Below are positions 1 through 13,171 of a stretch of 64,000 bases of DNA, piece after piece (positions within the stretch are counted from its first letter, which is position 1; each line of letters starts with the position of its first letter). The notes under the pieces were generated by a model. The model was not told where the DNA came from, made no database searches, and saw nothing but the letters and a program-made list of their open reading frames with translations. Both the position numbers and the translations under genes were made by a program. Origin of the DNA: Stenopsyche tienmushanensis (Eukaryota > Arthropoda > Insecta > Trichoptera > Stenopsychidae); assembly GCA_008973525.1 (NCBI GenBank), contig WACJ01000104.1, positions 248,001 to 312,000 of the forward strand, given 5' to 3'.

Positions 1-149
1 GCTCATAGAAAGTACTTTTAAGAATATTAATAATTTGTACCGGTATTATCAATAAATCTTAAAAAAAAACATATATTTCATAACTTTTGGGATATTTGTA
101 TACAATGAAAAAACCATTACTTTTCAATTAAAAAATAGTAATTATTAAC

Positions 150-1425
150 CTTGATGTAAGGTTGATTATTTGTAGAATGAACAAGACGTAAACGAGGCGG
201 AGGTTGTTTCGGGAGATGAGTTTCGGGCCTTAATAAATCGCATATCGTCTCATTATATATTTCGGCAAACGACACCCAAACCTGCAATTTAACAAATAGT
301 TTAATATCCGCATGGAATATTATTAACATTTACAAATTAAATCAAAAATATACTTCATATTTTCTATGATTTTTCTTGAGATACTGCCAACTGTTGCTTT
401 CGTCGAGCAAATGCATGCTCATTCGGTGGTAACTGGCCATGTTATTTTTAACGTAAGATTCACCATGGCATTTTTTCATGATTTTTTGTATCTCCTAAAA
501 AAATAAAACGAACATACAAATATCTTTATACTGAACTATCATTATTGCCAAAAATACGTGCTGTTTTTACACTTCTGTTTAGAAAAATTATAAAAAAAAA
601 ATGGGACGTAAGTTGTTTTATCATCTGGACGTGTACAATATTCATAGAAACAAATCAAACTCATAAAGCGATGTAGCGATGATTATGCTGCCAAACAAAT
701 ATGCAAAAAATGGTTTGTCAGATTTTGATCGTAAAAGCTGTTTTTATTACTTACGGCATATATTTTTGGCACAACCGATAATACTGATAAAATGATATTT
801 TTTACCTGAACTTCCATTTCCTTCTGTAGCGAATTGAGTTTTTCGGCGGAGTTTCCATCGGTCGGTTTATATTGAGGCTGTCTATCGATCTGGATAGCGT
901 TGAACAACGCTTCCAAGCAACGAGGGATTATACCAGGTTCCGAATCCGTTCCCATCAACGAGTAAGTTTTTCCTGAACCGGAAGCGCCGTAAGTGATTAT
1001 CGTAAAATCTTGTCCTTCGACAAATTTAGCGAGGTCATCTTTGATCACTTTATTGAAGACATCCTCTTGGGAGTTATTAAATTCGTTAAATATATGCGTA
1101 AAATTATACAATTTCTGTACTTTTAAATTTTTCCCCTTGGACGTCTTTCTATCCGTGGGATGAATAGTCAGAAGAGATCGTGTAGATTTTATTTCAAAAT
1201 GTATATCTTTCGTCTGGGTCTTCTTTTCCGGTTTTATCCGCAGATATACTTTGAGGTGTTGATCGTCTATTGTGGAATCATCGAAGCATAGATTAGTGCC
1301 GTGTGTGGGTCTCGGTCGCATCCAAGGATTGGTAATGCTGGGATCCCGCGGAACGAGAAAAGAACCAACATCGCGTAATTCAGATGTTGCACTTTGATCA
1401 GTACTTGTGGTGGATAAACTCATAT
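150..1425 (-). CDS. KIF20/Subito-type kinesin, N-terminal motor part (runs off the left edge)
   Basis: Mitotic kinesin motor of the kinesin-6 group, the family that acts on spindle midzone microtubules. Three coding exons are visible: 1425-806 (ATG at 1423), 494-354 and 281-150. All have GT-AG borders and the phases agree. A likely 5' UTR exon ends at a GTAAG donor at 1705. The P-loop GASGSGKTYSLMGT lies at residues 146-159, after a beta strand LKVYLRIKP. Exon 3 carries the motor motif VWVSFAEIYNETICDLL. A Lys/Gln-rich insert after the motif GIIPRCLEALF favours KIF20/Subito over KIF23/Pavarotti, but that is a family-level inference. Switch I and II, the stalk and the tail lie outside the window. 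It is divergent from RpL23, with about 0.6 kb between the UTR exon and the RpL23 ATG. The motor identity is firm; the subfamily is likely. Confidence 0.85.
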
Positions 1426-1705
1426 CTGAAAAGACATCAAATACGCAAGAATAAAGAAGAAATCATCCTGCAGTTATTTTATATCTAGTTTTAAGTAAAT
1501 TATGTATTAAAAATTGATTACAACGAATACAAAATTAACAATAATAAAATCTGACATATGCAAACGTTATACTATAAATTCTTTACGGCCGTTATTTTCC
1601 TATATTATAGAATTTGCTTTCGTTTCGAAACCCACGCTTGATAGCACAATAAATGAATGTACATTAGAACGGAATAAAGTCTGAATAATACATTTCCGAC
1701 TTACC
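1426..1705 (-). other. First intron and donor of the kinesin gene
   Basis: A CTG|GTAAGT donor at 1705/1704 and a TTTTCAG acceptor just before the ATG at 1423 define an intron in the 5' UTR. The 5' UTR exon would lie just above 1705. Its start cannot be placed. Confidence 0.5.
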
Positions 1706-2301
1706 AGATAATAATTCGAAATTCAAGTCCAATCCGTTGAAACTTCAACGAAGCGATACATTTAAAGTTTTGGCCATAGCATGTTTTTTTAACGTCCTTC
1801 AATATTGCATTAATTTATGCAACAATAATAAACATTATATATTATTCGCATCTGGATTGAATTATTTACATTTGACATATTTGTGCTAATATTTAAAAAT
1901 GATAAAATTTTATAATAAATTAAAAATAATGTATTTTTTAAATTCATTTTAAAAATCACCTAATAATGTATACGCGTATTTAAAAAAATGTAGCATCATC
2001 TTGCGTCAAATAATTGTGGGATAAATATTTTTTAATCCATCAAAATATTTTTATTTAATAAAATTGTATAAATATTTACTTCGTTATCGTAATTATGATT
2101 CACATATTTTTTATTTTAATCTAATAATTGAAATTATTAAAATTAAATTTAAGCTATTATATTATTACAAACCGTTTTATCATATCTTTATTTTATGCGT
2201 CTAAAAATATTAATATTTTTATTGTGCAGAGATTGAATTGTGGTCTAAAGATGAAACTTTTTGAGCATCTGCCAATTGGTTCGGCTGCCTGAAGTTGGCA
2301 G

Positions 2302-2309
2302 CTCTTCTC
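2302..2309 (+). promoter_or_regulatory. Possible TOP-like pyrimidine start of RpL23 mRNA
   Basis: CTCTTCTCG lies about 40 bases before the RpL23 ATG. Ribosomal protein mRNAs in animals usually start at a C within a pyrimidine tract. This is inference; the true transcription start is not known. Confidence 0.35.
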
Positions 2310-2348
2310 GTCCATTTGTAGGACCGTCGTGGTGTCTATCACGCAGCC

Positions 2349-3463
2349 ATGTCTAAAAGAGGTGAGTCCAATGTGAATCCATCGACATCCGATCGCGGAA
2401 ACGATTTATCGGCATGAAAAAGGGCGCGTGTGTTACTTTGAAGGCGTTTCGGCCCCCGGACGATAATTTGGCGGGTGTTGTTTTGAAGTATGCCTCATGA
2501 ACGAAACGAGAACATGACTACTTCAGTCATTTCCATGATGCTTTGAAACGCTGAAGTTACATCTTCTGGTGATCAGTTTACATATTCTTGTTTCTTTGGA
2601 TGTTGACGTATTTGGCAAGGGGACAACTACCTAACCTTAAATCCTCATACAGCTTGCAATCACAAGAAGATTAAACCTGCTGTCATTGCTTACAATATAA
2701 ATTTTTAAATACTTTTAGTATTTGGAATTATTTATTAAATAATGTAATTATGTTCTGTCAAATATTCAGAAGCAAATAAACATCCCCATCCATTATTTAT
2801 GTCGTTTGAATATTAAGATTCAATATATAATATAATTCTGAATTTAAAATGTAGTAACCTTTGTATAAATATTAAAGCTCAATTGTAATAATTTAATTTT
2901 GTGTAACAGGTCGCGGAGGAGCGGCCGGAGCCAAGTTCCGCATATCGCTGGGTTTGCCAGTAGGCGCAGTTATTAACTGTGCGGATAACACCGGTATGGA
3001 TATTAAATTTGTTTAAATATAAACGCATTTCGTACTCGATATAAACTTTAATTTAACGTATTCAGGTGCAAAGAATTTGTACGTTATCGCTGTCCATGGA
3101 ATCAAGGGACGTTTGAACAGGCTCCCCGCAGCCGGTTCTGGAGACATGGTCATGGCTACAGTTAAAAAAGGCAAACCAGAACTAAGAAAAAAGGTTAAAA
3201 ACAACACAAAAATGAATGCGTAAATAAAATACGACGTGAAATTAACCTGCATTTTAATTTTTCAGGTGATGCCTGCGGTCATTATCAGGCAGCGGAAACC
3301 GTTTCGAAGGCGTGATGGGGTTTTTATATACTTTGAAGACAATGCAGGGGTGATTGTGAACAATAAGGGTGAGATGAAGGGTTCCGCCATCACGGGACCC
3401 GTCGCTAAAGAGTGCGCGGATCTCTGGCCCAGAATAGCATCCAATGCCGGCTCGATAGCATAA
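2349..3463 (+). CDS. RpL23: Large-subunit ribosomal protein uL14 (RpL23)
   Basis: Component of the 60S ribosomal subunit at the subunit interface. Four exons (2349-2361, 2910-2993, 3066-3193, 3266-3463) with clean GT-AG borders join into 140 residues, the usual length for this family. Exon 1 encodes only MSKR plus one base, a common arrangement for ribosomal protein genes. The signature [21 protein letters not shown] and the C-terminal [20 protein letters not shown] are almost unchanged from other animals. The frame is intact. It is transcribed away from the kinesin gene. Intron 1 (548 bases) is the longest and shows no repeat I recognise. Some GC-rich stretches near 2390-2480 could be regulatory, but nothing specific is visible. 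Confidence 0.97.
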
Positions 3464-3947
3464 GATGTTTGTTCCCTAAATGCTAAGTTTACCATTTTCA
3501 CAATCTCGAAAGCTGATAACACCCGCAGCTTCTTCGGAGCAGCAACGTGTGCGCATACAATTTCAATATTTTCCAACTGTTATTGATGTTGCTCTGGATG
3601 GTTATAATATATGATGAAACAAAAATTGTTTTTTTATTCTTTTTGCTTTTCCCACTTCCAAATATACAATTAAATCCTTGTACGATATGTGGCAGCGTTA
3701 CAATATCATCTTTCTGAAGTCCTCATTACACTGCGATCGTTGGAACTATTAATTGATGGCAATCCGTAACATGGTTAATCCTGTATAGTGGCACCTTGGG
3801 TTACAAGATTAATTTGTTCCGAGAAGTTGTTCATAACATGAAAGGAATTTTCCCATTAAAAAGAATGAAAATGAATTGATTTGTTCCATTTCCATTCTTT
3901 TTATAATCCAAAAATATTACTATTTAAAAAATATTTAATAATGCCTA
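3464..3947. other. 3' flank of RpL23, no gene seen
   Basis: AT-rich sequence after the RpL23 stop. No clear AATAAA is seen in the first 150 bases. No coding or RNA feature is recognised. Confidence 0.5.
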
Positions 3948-4140
3948 TAATCTAATATATAAAAATGAATTGGGTTTTGTTCGTTCGAAATACGCTGCCA
4001 TACCGTTCATTTGATTGTGATAAAACTTTGTCAACTTATTTTTTGCACTTTCTCAACTAATGCTGGTATAGTATAATTAACTTGCAGTAGATCTTATATA
4101 TAAAAATCAATGTGTGTGTGTGTTTGTTCATATTTATAAT
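3948..4140 (+). repeat. Helitron-like interspersed repeat, copy 1
   Basis: It starts CTAATATATAAAAATGAATTG and continues with a region containing GCTGCCATACC, then a second internal unit starting CTTATATATAAAAATCAATG. A longer copy of the same arrangement lies at about 17988-18275. The TATATAAAAATSAATG start with a TTTGTTC-type follow-up is common in non-autonomous Helitron-like elements of invertebrates. The class is an inference; the repeat itself is seen directly. Confidence 0.55.
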
Positions 4141-4269
4141 AATTTGCAATCATTGACTTACTTTTTGATGATTTTCTTCACTATCTTTAACTTTTCTACG
4201 AAACTCACGACAACGCTTGTGCTACTCGTAACCCATGGTTCCACTATATTTACTAGTATTTTGGCACTT

Positions 4270-4440
4270 CAGGCGAAGCAGTGATTACAGATCCAGATCA
4301 CCTAGATAAATATATCAAAGGACATCACATAATGACATACACTGTCACTACATATTACATGACGTACGCCTGAATCGTTTATTTAGAAAGGTACTAAGCA
4401 GGGTAAATTCAGAAACACATAGATATCGAACGTCTTTTTT
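4270..4440. repeat. Degenerate relative of the piggyBac-type MITE
   Basis: The stretch around 4340-4430 (CACTACATATTACATGACG, then TACGCCTGAATC and TTATTTAGAAAGGTACTAAGC) aligns by eye with the interior of the 51.3-51.5 kb MITE. Its ends are eroded. The short plus-strand reading frame at 4640-4867 shows no family motif and is not called as a gene. Confidence 0.4.
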
Positions 4441-5390
4441 ATTTTCTTTTAGCATTTATGGACAATTATGATTAGAAATTTAACATAAGGTGCCATGTGG
4501 ATTTGGTGGATGTCATTTACATTAGAAACATCGACGAAGCACGGAATGAAATTAACCAACCCTGTATGATACAGGTGTTAGGAAAAAGTTGTTGACGATC
4601 ATTTAGATTAGAAAATTATGTTAATTTATTTAGGAAATAATGTTTATTTATTTAGGAAATGATGTTCCAAGCATCATCAAAAGATGTCTTTTAGACATTG
4701 GAAAGCATCTCTCTTTAAACGCAATGTATCAATATAGCAGTGATATCTTCTGTGGTCCTGCAGACACATTATTTCTAAAACGACATCCCTCTTCTTGCTC
4801 AGATGGAAGTTGTCAGATAGCCTTGGTTGTGGGAAGACATCCTTCCCAGATCTCTCTTCATAAATGAATAAAAAAATTTAAGACGAGGGTATTTCAATCA
4901 ACACCAGACGACCTTCGTCTAACCGCTTGGCTTTTTGTACGTCTGTCTTAGGTTAAAATTAAAAACTCACACTACGGTACACAAACAATGAAGAAATTGG
5001 TATTAACGTGTTTATTCAATATTATTTATTACAGTTATAAAATATTCGATTATTCACATTAAAATTGTAAAGCTTGGTTATGTGACCATGATCAAATCAA
5101 TAAGACCATTCGCCACGATTCGAACGTCAGTTGAATCATTCAGCTGAAGTGTGTAAACACATCCACTGTGCCAGAAAAATCAGGAAAATAATACTTTATT
5201 CGCCCCACGCTGCGATGACGACTTAACAAATCAATATAAATGCATGAATTAGTTCAAGACAATGGAAGCGTGTGTATAAGTTATTAAGTTAAAAATCTTA
5301 ATACAAGATAAAAGCTAAATTAGATTTTGATGCGGTTCATAGAAATATATATTTCCAGCGTAATTCATAAATATACGATTTTAAAAATAT
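4441..5390. other. Between-gene stretch, 3' side of CCT5
   Basis: No gene is recognised. TTTATT at 5195-5200 reads as AATAAA on the minus strand, about 200 bases beyond the CCT5 stop, and is a candidate poly(A) signal for that gene. Confidence 0.4.
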
Positions 5391-5396
5391 GTGATC

Positions 5397-8300
5397 TTAA
5401 ATGCTAGAGTCGTTGGGTGTTCGGATGTCGTCAATCTTCAAGATCATTTTGACGAGCTGAGTTGCTAACGCGATTTGCTGCTTCTTGCTGTTGAGGGACT
5501 CAAAAACAGAGGCTATGCTCATGTCATTAGATCCTGAAACGAAATAAATTGATATAATAACACATTATATATACAAAATATTCTCAATTAACCTTAGATC
5601 ACTAATCATTAGTCTCACAGACTACAAGGCGTACCCAGCGCGTTTACATCGATCGTCACGTAATATGTAGTGATCTAGGGTTAAAGTATTTAATTAAAAC
5701 AGAATCATTACCAGTATTCATGCAATCCACACCGAGAGCATTATTTTTCTCGTCAAACTGACGACTCTTCAATTCCGATAATACTTCAATAGGAGGAAGA
5801 CCACTAAAAAAATAAAATAAATAATTAGATGCAATAATACAATCTAAAATTATTTATATTACGTTTTTTTAATATGTATATACCTATTTTCAGCTAAAGC
5901 AAGCGGAATAGATTCGAGGGCATCTGAAAAGGCACGATACGCATGTCGCTTAATTCCATCCAGCTGGAATGATGCTTTTGCTATGGCCAAAGAGCATGAT
6001 ATTTCAGCAGCGCCTCCGCCCCATACTACGCGAGAATCCTAAAAATAAACGCTGTTTAATGTTTGATCGATTTTTAGTCTGTTAAATATTAAAGAAATAA
6101 ACCTACTCGGACGAGACTCCTTACGACGCACAGAGCGTCGTGGATCGATCTCTTTGCTTCTTCGACGGCCATCTTTGTGCCGGCTCTCAATAAGATTGTA
6201 ACGATTCTGCTATTTTTACAATCTTCAATCAGCAGCATTTGATCGTTGGTGGTGCCGAAGGTCAATTCTCTGATGTGGCCCGAATAGCCGAGTTTGGCCT
6301 CTGACAATTCCTCAAATCGCGGTACGATCCTACCGCCAGTGGCGATGGCGATCAGTTCGATGTCCTGTCCGCTGACCCAACGAACCGCCGGAAGGTCTTC
6401 CGTCAGCAAGAGATGGTTGGCTTCATCGTCGAAGCCCCATTGACAGAGCGCGAGTGTAGCGCCTGCGGTTTTGACCTGTTGGACCATTTCCCTGAATTTG
6501 TCGTGTTCGTATTGCCTCAACGCTTTGTAATCCTCGACCGAGCTAACGGTGAGCTTATGTTTGGTTTTGGGCTTTGGCGGCTCAAACGGGCAGGTCAAAA
6601 TGGCTATTTTGGCGTCTTTTAATACTTTCGGCATCTGAGGATGACTCAACGTTTTATCGATGACGACGCCGTGCACCAACATCGAATCTTCGAGCTTTCC
6701 TCCGACTTTGCCTTGGACCTTGATGAGCTCAAAGTTGACATCTCGCTTTTCTAAATCTGCGACTGCGAGGACGGCCTAAAACGTTTAAAAAATAATTTTA
6801 TATATTTCTGGCACAAGCGATCGATTTTTATACCTCGTAAGATATTTACCTCGACAGCCAATTGTGCCATTTGTCTGTGACATTTATTGATGAATTTACT
6901 GGCCAGGGTCGTCATGGCTGTCTCCACGAGGATTTCATGATTCACTTTGTCCCATGGGAAATTTGAAGCGACGGTGTCCAAATGACTTAGAGCGACGCGT
7001 GAAGCCTCTTCATAGCCGTCAGCGATTTGAATGGGATGTACCCCCTGTTCAATCAACGCCGTTGCCTGTTCGAGTAGACCAGCTGTAGAATAAAAAACGA
7101 ACAATCAGAAAAGATTTGTGGCAATTTATCTGCATCCATGAACGGATCTCCGCGTGGACACTCCGAAGTTGTTGAAAGCCCAAACCTAACCAACGAAGCC
7201 CTAAATCGCCCGTGTCCCGTGAGGAACTGAAATGTCCAGTGATCCGGGACGAACCAGCAACCTATCAGGTGGTGGTTAACTGAGGGGAAGAAACGCGACT
7301 AACATACGATGCAGACCACCTCTCCTGCCAACTAACTAAAGCTGCATCCTTGACGTGACGTCAGAGATCGCTGAGCATATCTGAGGCGTTCGCCTCTATC
7401 GGGATTTCACCATTTTCGGCAAGGATTTTCGCGCCCCAACATTGAACCATAATGCGCCCACTGCAACATATACCACGACATGTATGAAGATGCCTTTAGA
7501 AGTAGTCAGAAGAGAGCGTCCTCGTAACATCTGTTGCTTGAGGCAATTCGCTTCATCTTCCCGAAGGCAGATCGTAACAGCCGCCCCTAGAGGAAACCAT
7601 GCGACTTGGATGCCAAGAACATTAATCTGTTCAATCGACTTCATTCACTGATCTTCTCCAGGGCGTCCTCAAATGTATTGTAACTAAAGATTTGAATACA
7701 AAGACACATGACAACACGCCAAGCCACAGCGCCTTTTTTGTCAATGATCTCTTGACTGGGAGTCGCACCCCATTGGTAACCCAGCCTCCCTACATCCCTG
7801 ACCAGGCTCCTCCAGACTTTTTTTGTTTCCCCACTTAAAAAGTGTTCTGAAAGGGAAACATTGGGACACAACGAAACCATTCATGTTCATGTTACATCGG
7901 CTCTAAAGAACATCTCTGAGAAATTCTTCCAGGATACCTTCCAGGCCTGGCAACACCACCTCCAGAAGTATATCAACACAGAAGGGTGCTATTTCGAATA
8001 TTTCAGACTAATTTTACAAATATGTTCAATACATGATTTTTTATGAATTTTGAACTGTTTTGTAACAATGAATAATTTATACAGGGGACTGTGTATTTAA
8101 ATGACAAATACTGTTTTAATAGCGAAACTCTGAAATCTTTACAATTTATGACCTGGTGACGCAATACACATAGCTCAATAAGTATATAGGATAATTTTTT
8201 TCTTAAATCCTTTTTTTTTTGTTGCGTATATATTTTTCATGGCGTATATGTTTTTAAAAATTTGGTCACAAACCACACCTGTAGGATTTGAACCCAAGCT

Positions 8301-9378
8301 GATTGAGTCAACCGCGCGATACATCCAGGTTTAATTCTGGGTGATAATTATGAATGAGAAAAAGATTGACTCTCACAGAACAGATGTTCTACACATCAAT
8401 CAGCACCAATGATTTATTACGCATCATAAAATAAATTTCGAAATACTATAAATACAAGTATAATAATCTGAGACAATAAGTTGCCCAGTTTACTGAGAAA
8501 CGCCCGTGTATGTATATTATCTTCGAATAAATATGATTGACAGGGTACGGCGTACGCGTTAAATATGAGAAAATAAATACAAATTACCAGCCAATACGAC
8601 TACACCGGTGGTGCCATCGCCGATTTCATCGTCTTGACTCTGTGCCAGCTGAGTGAGAAGTTTAGCAACTTCGTGTCCGGTGTCCATGAGTTTCAACATG
8701 GTGGCTCCGTCGTTTGTTACGGTAACGTCGCCATCAGACGATACTAAAAGCTTATCGAGACCGCGCGGACCTAACGAGCTCCGCAACATACTGGCTACCT
8801 GACGCGCAGCCAAAATGTTTCCCTGAAATAAAAAATGAAAACAAATTTATAATATGACAATGTATTGTGCGCTGTGATTTGGAAAATTCTCTAGCATTGT
8901 CTAATACATTTGTTTATCTATTGCAGAACATGTGACTTAAGATCGCTCAAAAATGATAGACCAATAGTTGAACAAAGCATTTTAATAAGAATATGATTAA
9001 ATTTAATGTGATGAATGAAACTTATGCACATTTATAAATCATACTCGAATGTTCCAAGTGGAAAGGACCCAAATCAAAGACAAGACAAAATTAACCCATT
9101 CATAAACAGAAGAATCTAGAAGTTTGTAGGCGGAACCAAATGTGACTTTAGGCTCTCTCACACGACTTAATATATTTGCGCAAGTTAAATTTGACGCAAA
9201 TTTTCAACGTCGAGGGTTGAAAGAATCCAGGGTGACTGATGGAGGGTTGAGGGTTGGAGGGGGTTTTAACCTTGATGGCATCGACGCCGGTGAGTCGTCT
9301 CTGCTTGTCCTGGTCGCGGATGATGATAAAGGGACGCCCGAACTCATCGAAGGCCACCGTTCCCGGGAAGGCCGACAT
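5397..9378 (-). CDS. CCT5: T-complex protein 1 subunit epsilon (CCT5)
   Basis: One of eight subunits of the cytosolic chaperonin TRiC/CCT, which folds actin, tubulin and other proteins using ATP. Seven exons: 9378-9271, 8822-8588, 7082-6850, 6775-6107, 6038-5884, 5803-5712 and 5533-5397. Together they give 542 residues, against about 541 in vertebrates. Group II chaperonin motifs are present: SLGPRGLDK (52-60), [10 protein letters not shown] (69-78), the ATP-binding GDGTTG (104-109), [13 protein letters not shown] in the apical domain, and WGGGAAEIS near 421. The frame is intact throughout. The start [17 protein letters not shown] matches the conserved CCT5 N-terminus. Intron 2 (7083-8587) is long and holds a mariner relic; intron 6 holds a piggyBac-type MITE. 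It is head-to-head with the NAC-alpha gene. Confidence 0.96.
5592..5680. mobile_element. piggyBac-type MITE, 89 bp, in CCT5 intron 6
   Basis: It is flanked by TTAA on both sides (5588-5591 and 5681-5684). The inverted ends are CCTTAGATCACTA and TAGTGATCTAGGG. TTAA target duplication and CCCTAGA-type ends are features of piggyBac elements. The interior has CATTAGTCTCACAGACTAC, shared with four other copies in the window. No coding capacity. This is the best preserved short copy. Confidence 0.8.
7640..8060 (+). mobile_element. Mariner transposase relic in CCT5 intron 2
   Basis: Broken plus-strand reading frames carry mariner C-terminal signatures. One is a [14 protein letters not shown] segment (the DN.SH part of the catalytic core), followed by [16 protein letters not shown] (compare the usual DLAP.DFF.FP motif). 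Then comes a tail with [13 protein letters not shown] and an EGCYFEYF end. Stops and frameshifts are present, so it is dead. The same family is found at 21.6-21.9 kb and 55.5-56.1 kb. The flank 7120-7210 also resembles the LINE 3'-end repeat. Confidence 0.75.
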
Positions 9379-9599
9379 CTTGCAAGTCCGATGTCGAACG
9401 ATTCACCAGAATTTCGCCGGTACTGAATCCCGGCACCTGATGTCAAAGTGTTGCCAAGCGATCGCCTTCAAACTTTCGATGTTGCCATGACGAAATAACG
9501 TATTTGAAAATTCATCGGCGAATAAATTTTTTAAACAGCGCACTTAATTTATTTTTGGTTACACTTCGTTATTGTGTTGGGATGAACGTTGAGTTAGTA

Positions 9600-9870
9600 A
9601 GCGGTGACTAGTAGCATAAGTTAAGATTCAAAGGCAAGCTTATACTTTTAAAATGGAAGGACAAAAAAGACGTATTGATGCTCAGTTCAGACAACATAGT
9701 AAAAAGTCAACCTATGCACTCAAAAAACAGTATTACACCTAAACCTTCACGCTTAGTTAAAAGGCATTTTCAAAGAACAATTAAAAAGGAAAGAATCTAC
9801 ATATTGGTGTCGGGATTGTGAGGTAGCACTACGTATCAACAACATGGGAAAAAATAATTTTTGAACTGAC
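9600..9870 (+). mobile_element. piggyBac transposase C-terminal relic
   Basis: Broken reading frames contain TPKPSRLVKRHF followed by KESTYWCRDCEVAL. These correspond to the end of a piggyBac transposase: the RLxxRHF motif and the Cys-rich KETRYWC.C type tail. Frames are interrupted and the catalytic domain is absent. It sits in the 0.9 kb between the CCT5 and NAC-alpha promoters. Confidence 0.6.
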
Positions 9871-10307
9871 TAATGTGGTTTCCGTTTTAAGTACTTTAAG
9901 TCTTTTTTATAGAACCAGTTGCATTATAATGAAAGAAAATGAATTTTAGTTTAAATTAGGGATAAATAAATAAACAAATTATAATGTTTGGATTTTACTA
10001 TCATAAAGAACTGTTATGATGCGGGGGACTGTTACCAGAGGACCGTTTAATTGGATTTAATTAGAATATATTACAAAATATAATTAAGAGATATTGTTTT
10101 GCTGTAGTATTCATTTATTAAAACAAAATATTTTTACAAAGATATTAATAAAAGTATATTAAATATCACTTTGCTTATTATAAAAAATATTTTAAATATC
10201 GCCTTTGTTAACTGTTTTTGTGCATTATAAAAATTAATTTAAATACCGAGCATGGAGCAATTTAAACCCGACGAAACGACATAAATCGATCTGGCAACAC
10301 TGCAAGG

Positions 10308-10357
10308 CTCTTCCCGATTAGGTTGTTTAGCAGCGCGGTTATTGCGTTCTTTCGGAG
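10308..10357 (+). other. NAC-alpha 5' UTR exon with possible TOP start
   Basis: CTCTTCCC at 10308-10315 could be a TOP-type transcription start. The segment is GC-richer than its surroundings and ends in a strong donor TTCGGAG|GTAATT at 10357. The matching acceptor TTTTTTCAG lies at 10682. The promoter and start are inference; the donor and acceptor are seen. Confidence 0.5.
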
Positions 10358-10708
10358 GTAATTTATACTTTTATCTGCGCCATCCGAGCGTTTTGCTTTC
10401 GGATAATGCCATTTTTGTATTTTAATTTCATCACGCCATCATATTTTGTGTATATTTCGGTTGACAGTGGACAGTATCGCTTATAATTACGAGCACCGGC
10501 GGATTCCTTGTTTACTTAAACCTGCGAAAAATCTGTGAATATTCATCGCGGTGCTTAAATCAATAAATATTTGCATTTGACGCAATTTGTAGATTTAGCA
10601 GTCTTTTAATTATTTTTTTAGGTTGGACCTTGACACTCTAAAATTTATTATTTTTAATATTCATAATGTTTAATTTTTTCAGAACTTAACCTACAATAAT
10701 CTGTCAAG

Positions 10709-11655
<947 letters not shown>

Positions 11656-11724
11656 AATAACCGAGTGCATTAAAGTCGAAATATAACTAGTGTTATTTGT
11701 GTTTGTTGAATTTCACCTTTTAAT

Positions 11725-11730
11725 AATAAA
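11725..11730 (+). terminator. Candidate poly(A) signal of NAC-alpha
   Basis: AATAAA about 70 bases after the stop codon, in the expected sense. Confidence 0.6.
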
Positions 11731-11759
11731 CGCTTGCCGAATGTCGGAGCATCCGACTC

Positions 11760-12475
11760 GTCGTAGAATATGCATGAATTAAACGTAGACTATATCGTCC
11801 GGAAGCGACGATTTCATATAAAACATCCTAAATTCTGACAAATTTGGTGTTATTTCGTATTAATATATACGGCAAATGTCGAACAAATTGTAATCAAAAG
11901 TGCGTATGCATTTTTATGTACGTGAGCGAATGAACTTTGACATCTCACTAGTCTTAAAATAATTTCGTTTAATTGCTATTCTCTACACTCATGTATTTTA
12001 TACTACGTTATGATGAATTAAGAAATATCGAATAATAAAATGTATCTCTAGTATACACAAATTATAATCGCAAGTCAATATGTTTTAACAGTTATGTTGA
12101 ATTTGATATTAAACTGGATTAAATTTATACGTATTTTTATTATTCACGTAAAAATATTGCATTTCAATTATACATTATTATATTCCCTATTTGAAACGTG
12201 CATCCTGAAACGAAAGTTATTTAATATTAAGACGGTTTAATAACAATCATGCAGGGAACTGTTTTTAATTGTCTCTGTAACGTGTAAAAAATAATTAAAT
12301 TAATATCTCCTATACTGTTTTTATTATTAATTTTTTAAATATGCTACATTCCCTACCGCACCTATATGTGTAGGGCAAAGCCCCAAAGAAAATGAAATGG
12401 AATTGTTTTTTAATTTTATAAATTAAATAACCACATCGAATTAATTCACACAAAATTATTCGGGAGAACCAATTT
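11760..12475. other. AT-rich intergenic stretch
   Basis: No gene, RNA or repeat was recognised. Confidence 0.5.
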
Positions 12476-12610
12476 TTTATTGGATTGTTGCATAAATCTG
12501 GCTGAATCTGCTGGATGGTATTCGTTATGTATTATTCAGTTTATACGCATAGACCTGCGATTTAAGATAGCCATTCTGGTGGTAGTTTTGGATTTTTAAC
12601 TAATTAATTA
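12476..12610 (-). mobile_element. Small mariner-like fragment
   Basis: Read on the minus strand, it shares TTTATGCAACAATCC-like and TCTATGCGTATAAACTG-like stretches with the longer mariner copies at 43.7-44.35 kb and 57.83-58.15 kb. Too short to show transposase motifs on its own. Confidence 0.5.
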
Positions 12611-13171
12611 TTGCACTAGAATGGCAATCATGTATGTCCCCTGGGTTTCATCTACCGCATTCGGCGTCTTCCTTTTGCAGCATAACGCTTGTTCCACGTA
12701 TTCCATATCCTAGCATCTAAAGCAGCCATGTCCGATAAGCTTCTATGTTAGGTGGAAGCACAATTTACTTTTGGTGGCTCTTACGCCCTATAAGAGAGCC
12801 CCGGCCGCTGACACTGCATTTCATCATTTACGCTTGTCCTGATCCTCCTCCATCCAGTCAACCCGTAGTATCACTCAATTAGAGAAAGGACGGATGCTAA
12901 AAATAGTATCCGCATTTGGCAAATGTAGCAGAAGGCCTTGAATGCTGTAAAAGCATCGGGGCTGACCACCAAGTCCCTGTGGCCAAGGGGTCCAGAAAAA
13001 GGAACCCTGACACGGCACAGGAGCGCCTATCTCTTATTTTCATTCTTACTAAATATGCTGCAAAGCAGCCGTGGCCTGTCAGGAACTGGGAAGGCCACTC
13101 ATTTTAGCTCAAGGCGAGATGAGGCTGAGCCAAAAAAATTCCACAGGTGATCACCGAAAGGCGGCGAATTT

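Noticed and set aside
3262..3576. 104-codon minus-strand open frame
   Set aside because: Antisense shadow of RpL23 exon 4.
4640..4867. 75-codon plus-strand open frame
   Set aside because: No motif, no splice context, and it lies in repeat-like sequence.
9142..9490. Several plus- and minus-strand frames over the CCT5 start
   Set aside because: Shadows of CCT5 exon 1 and its GC-rich surroundings.
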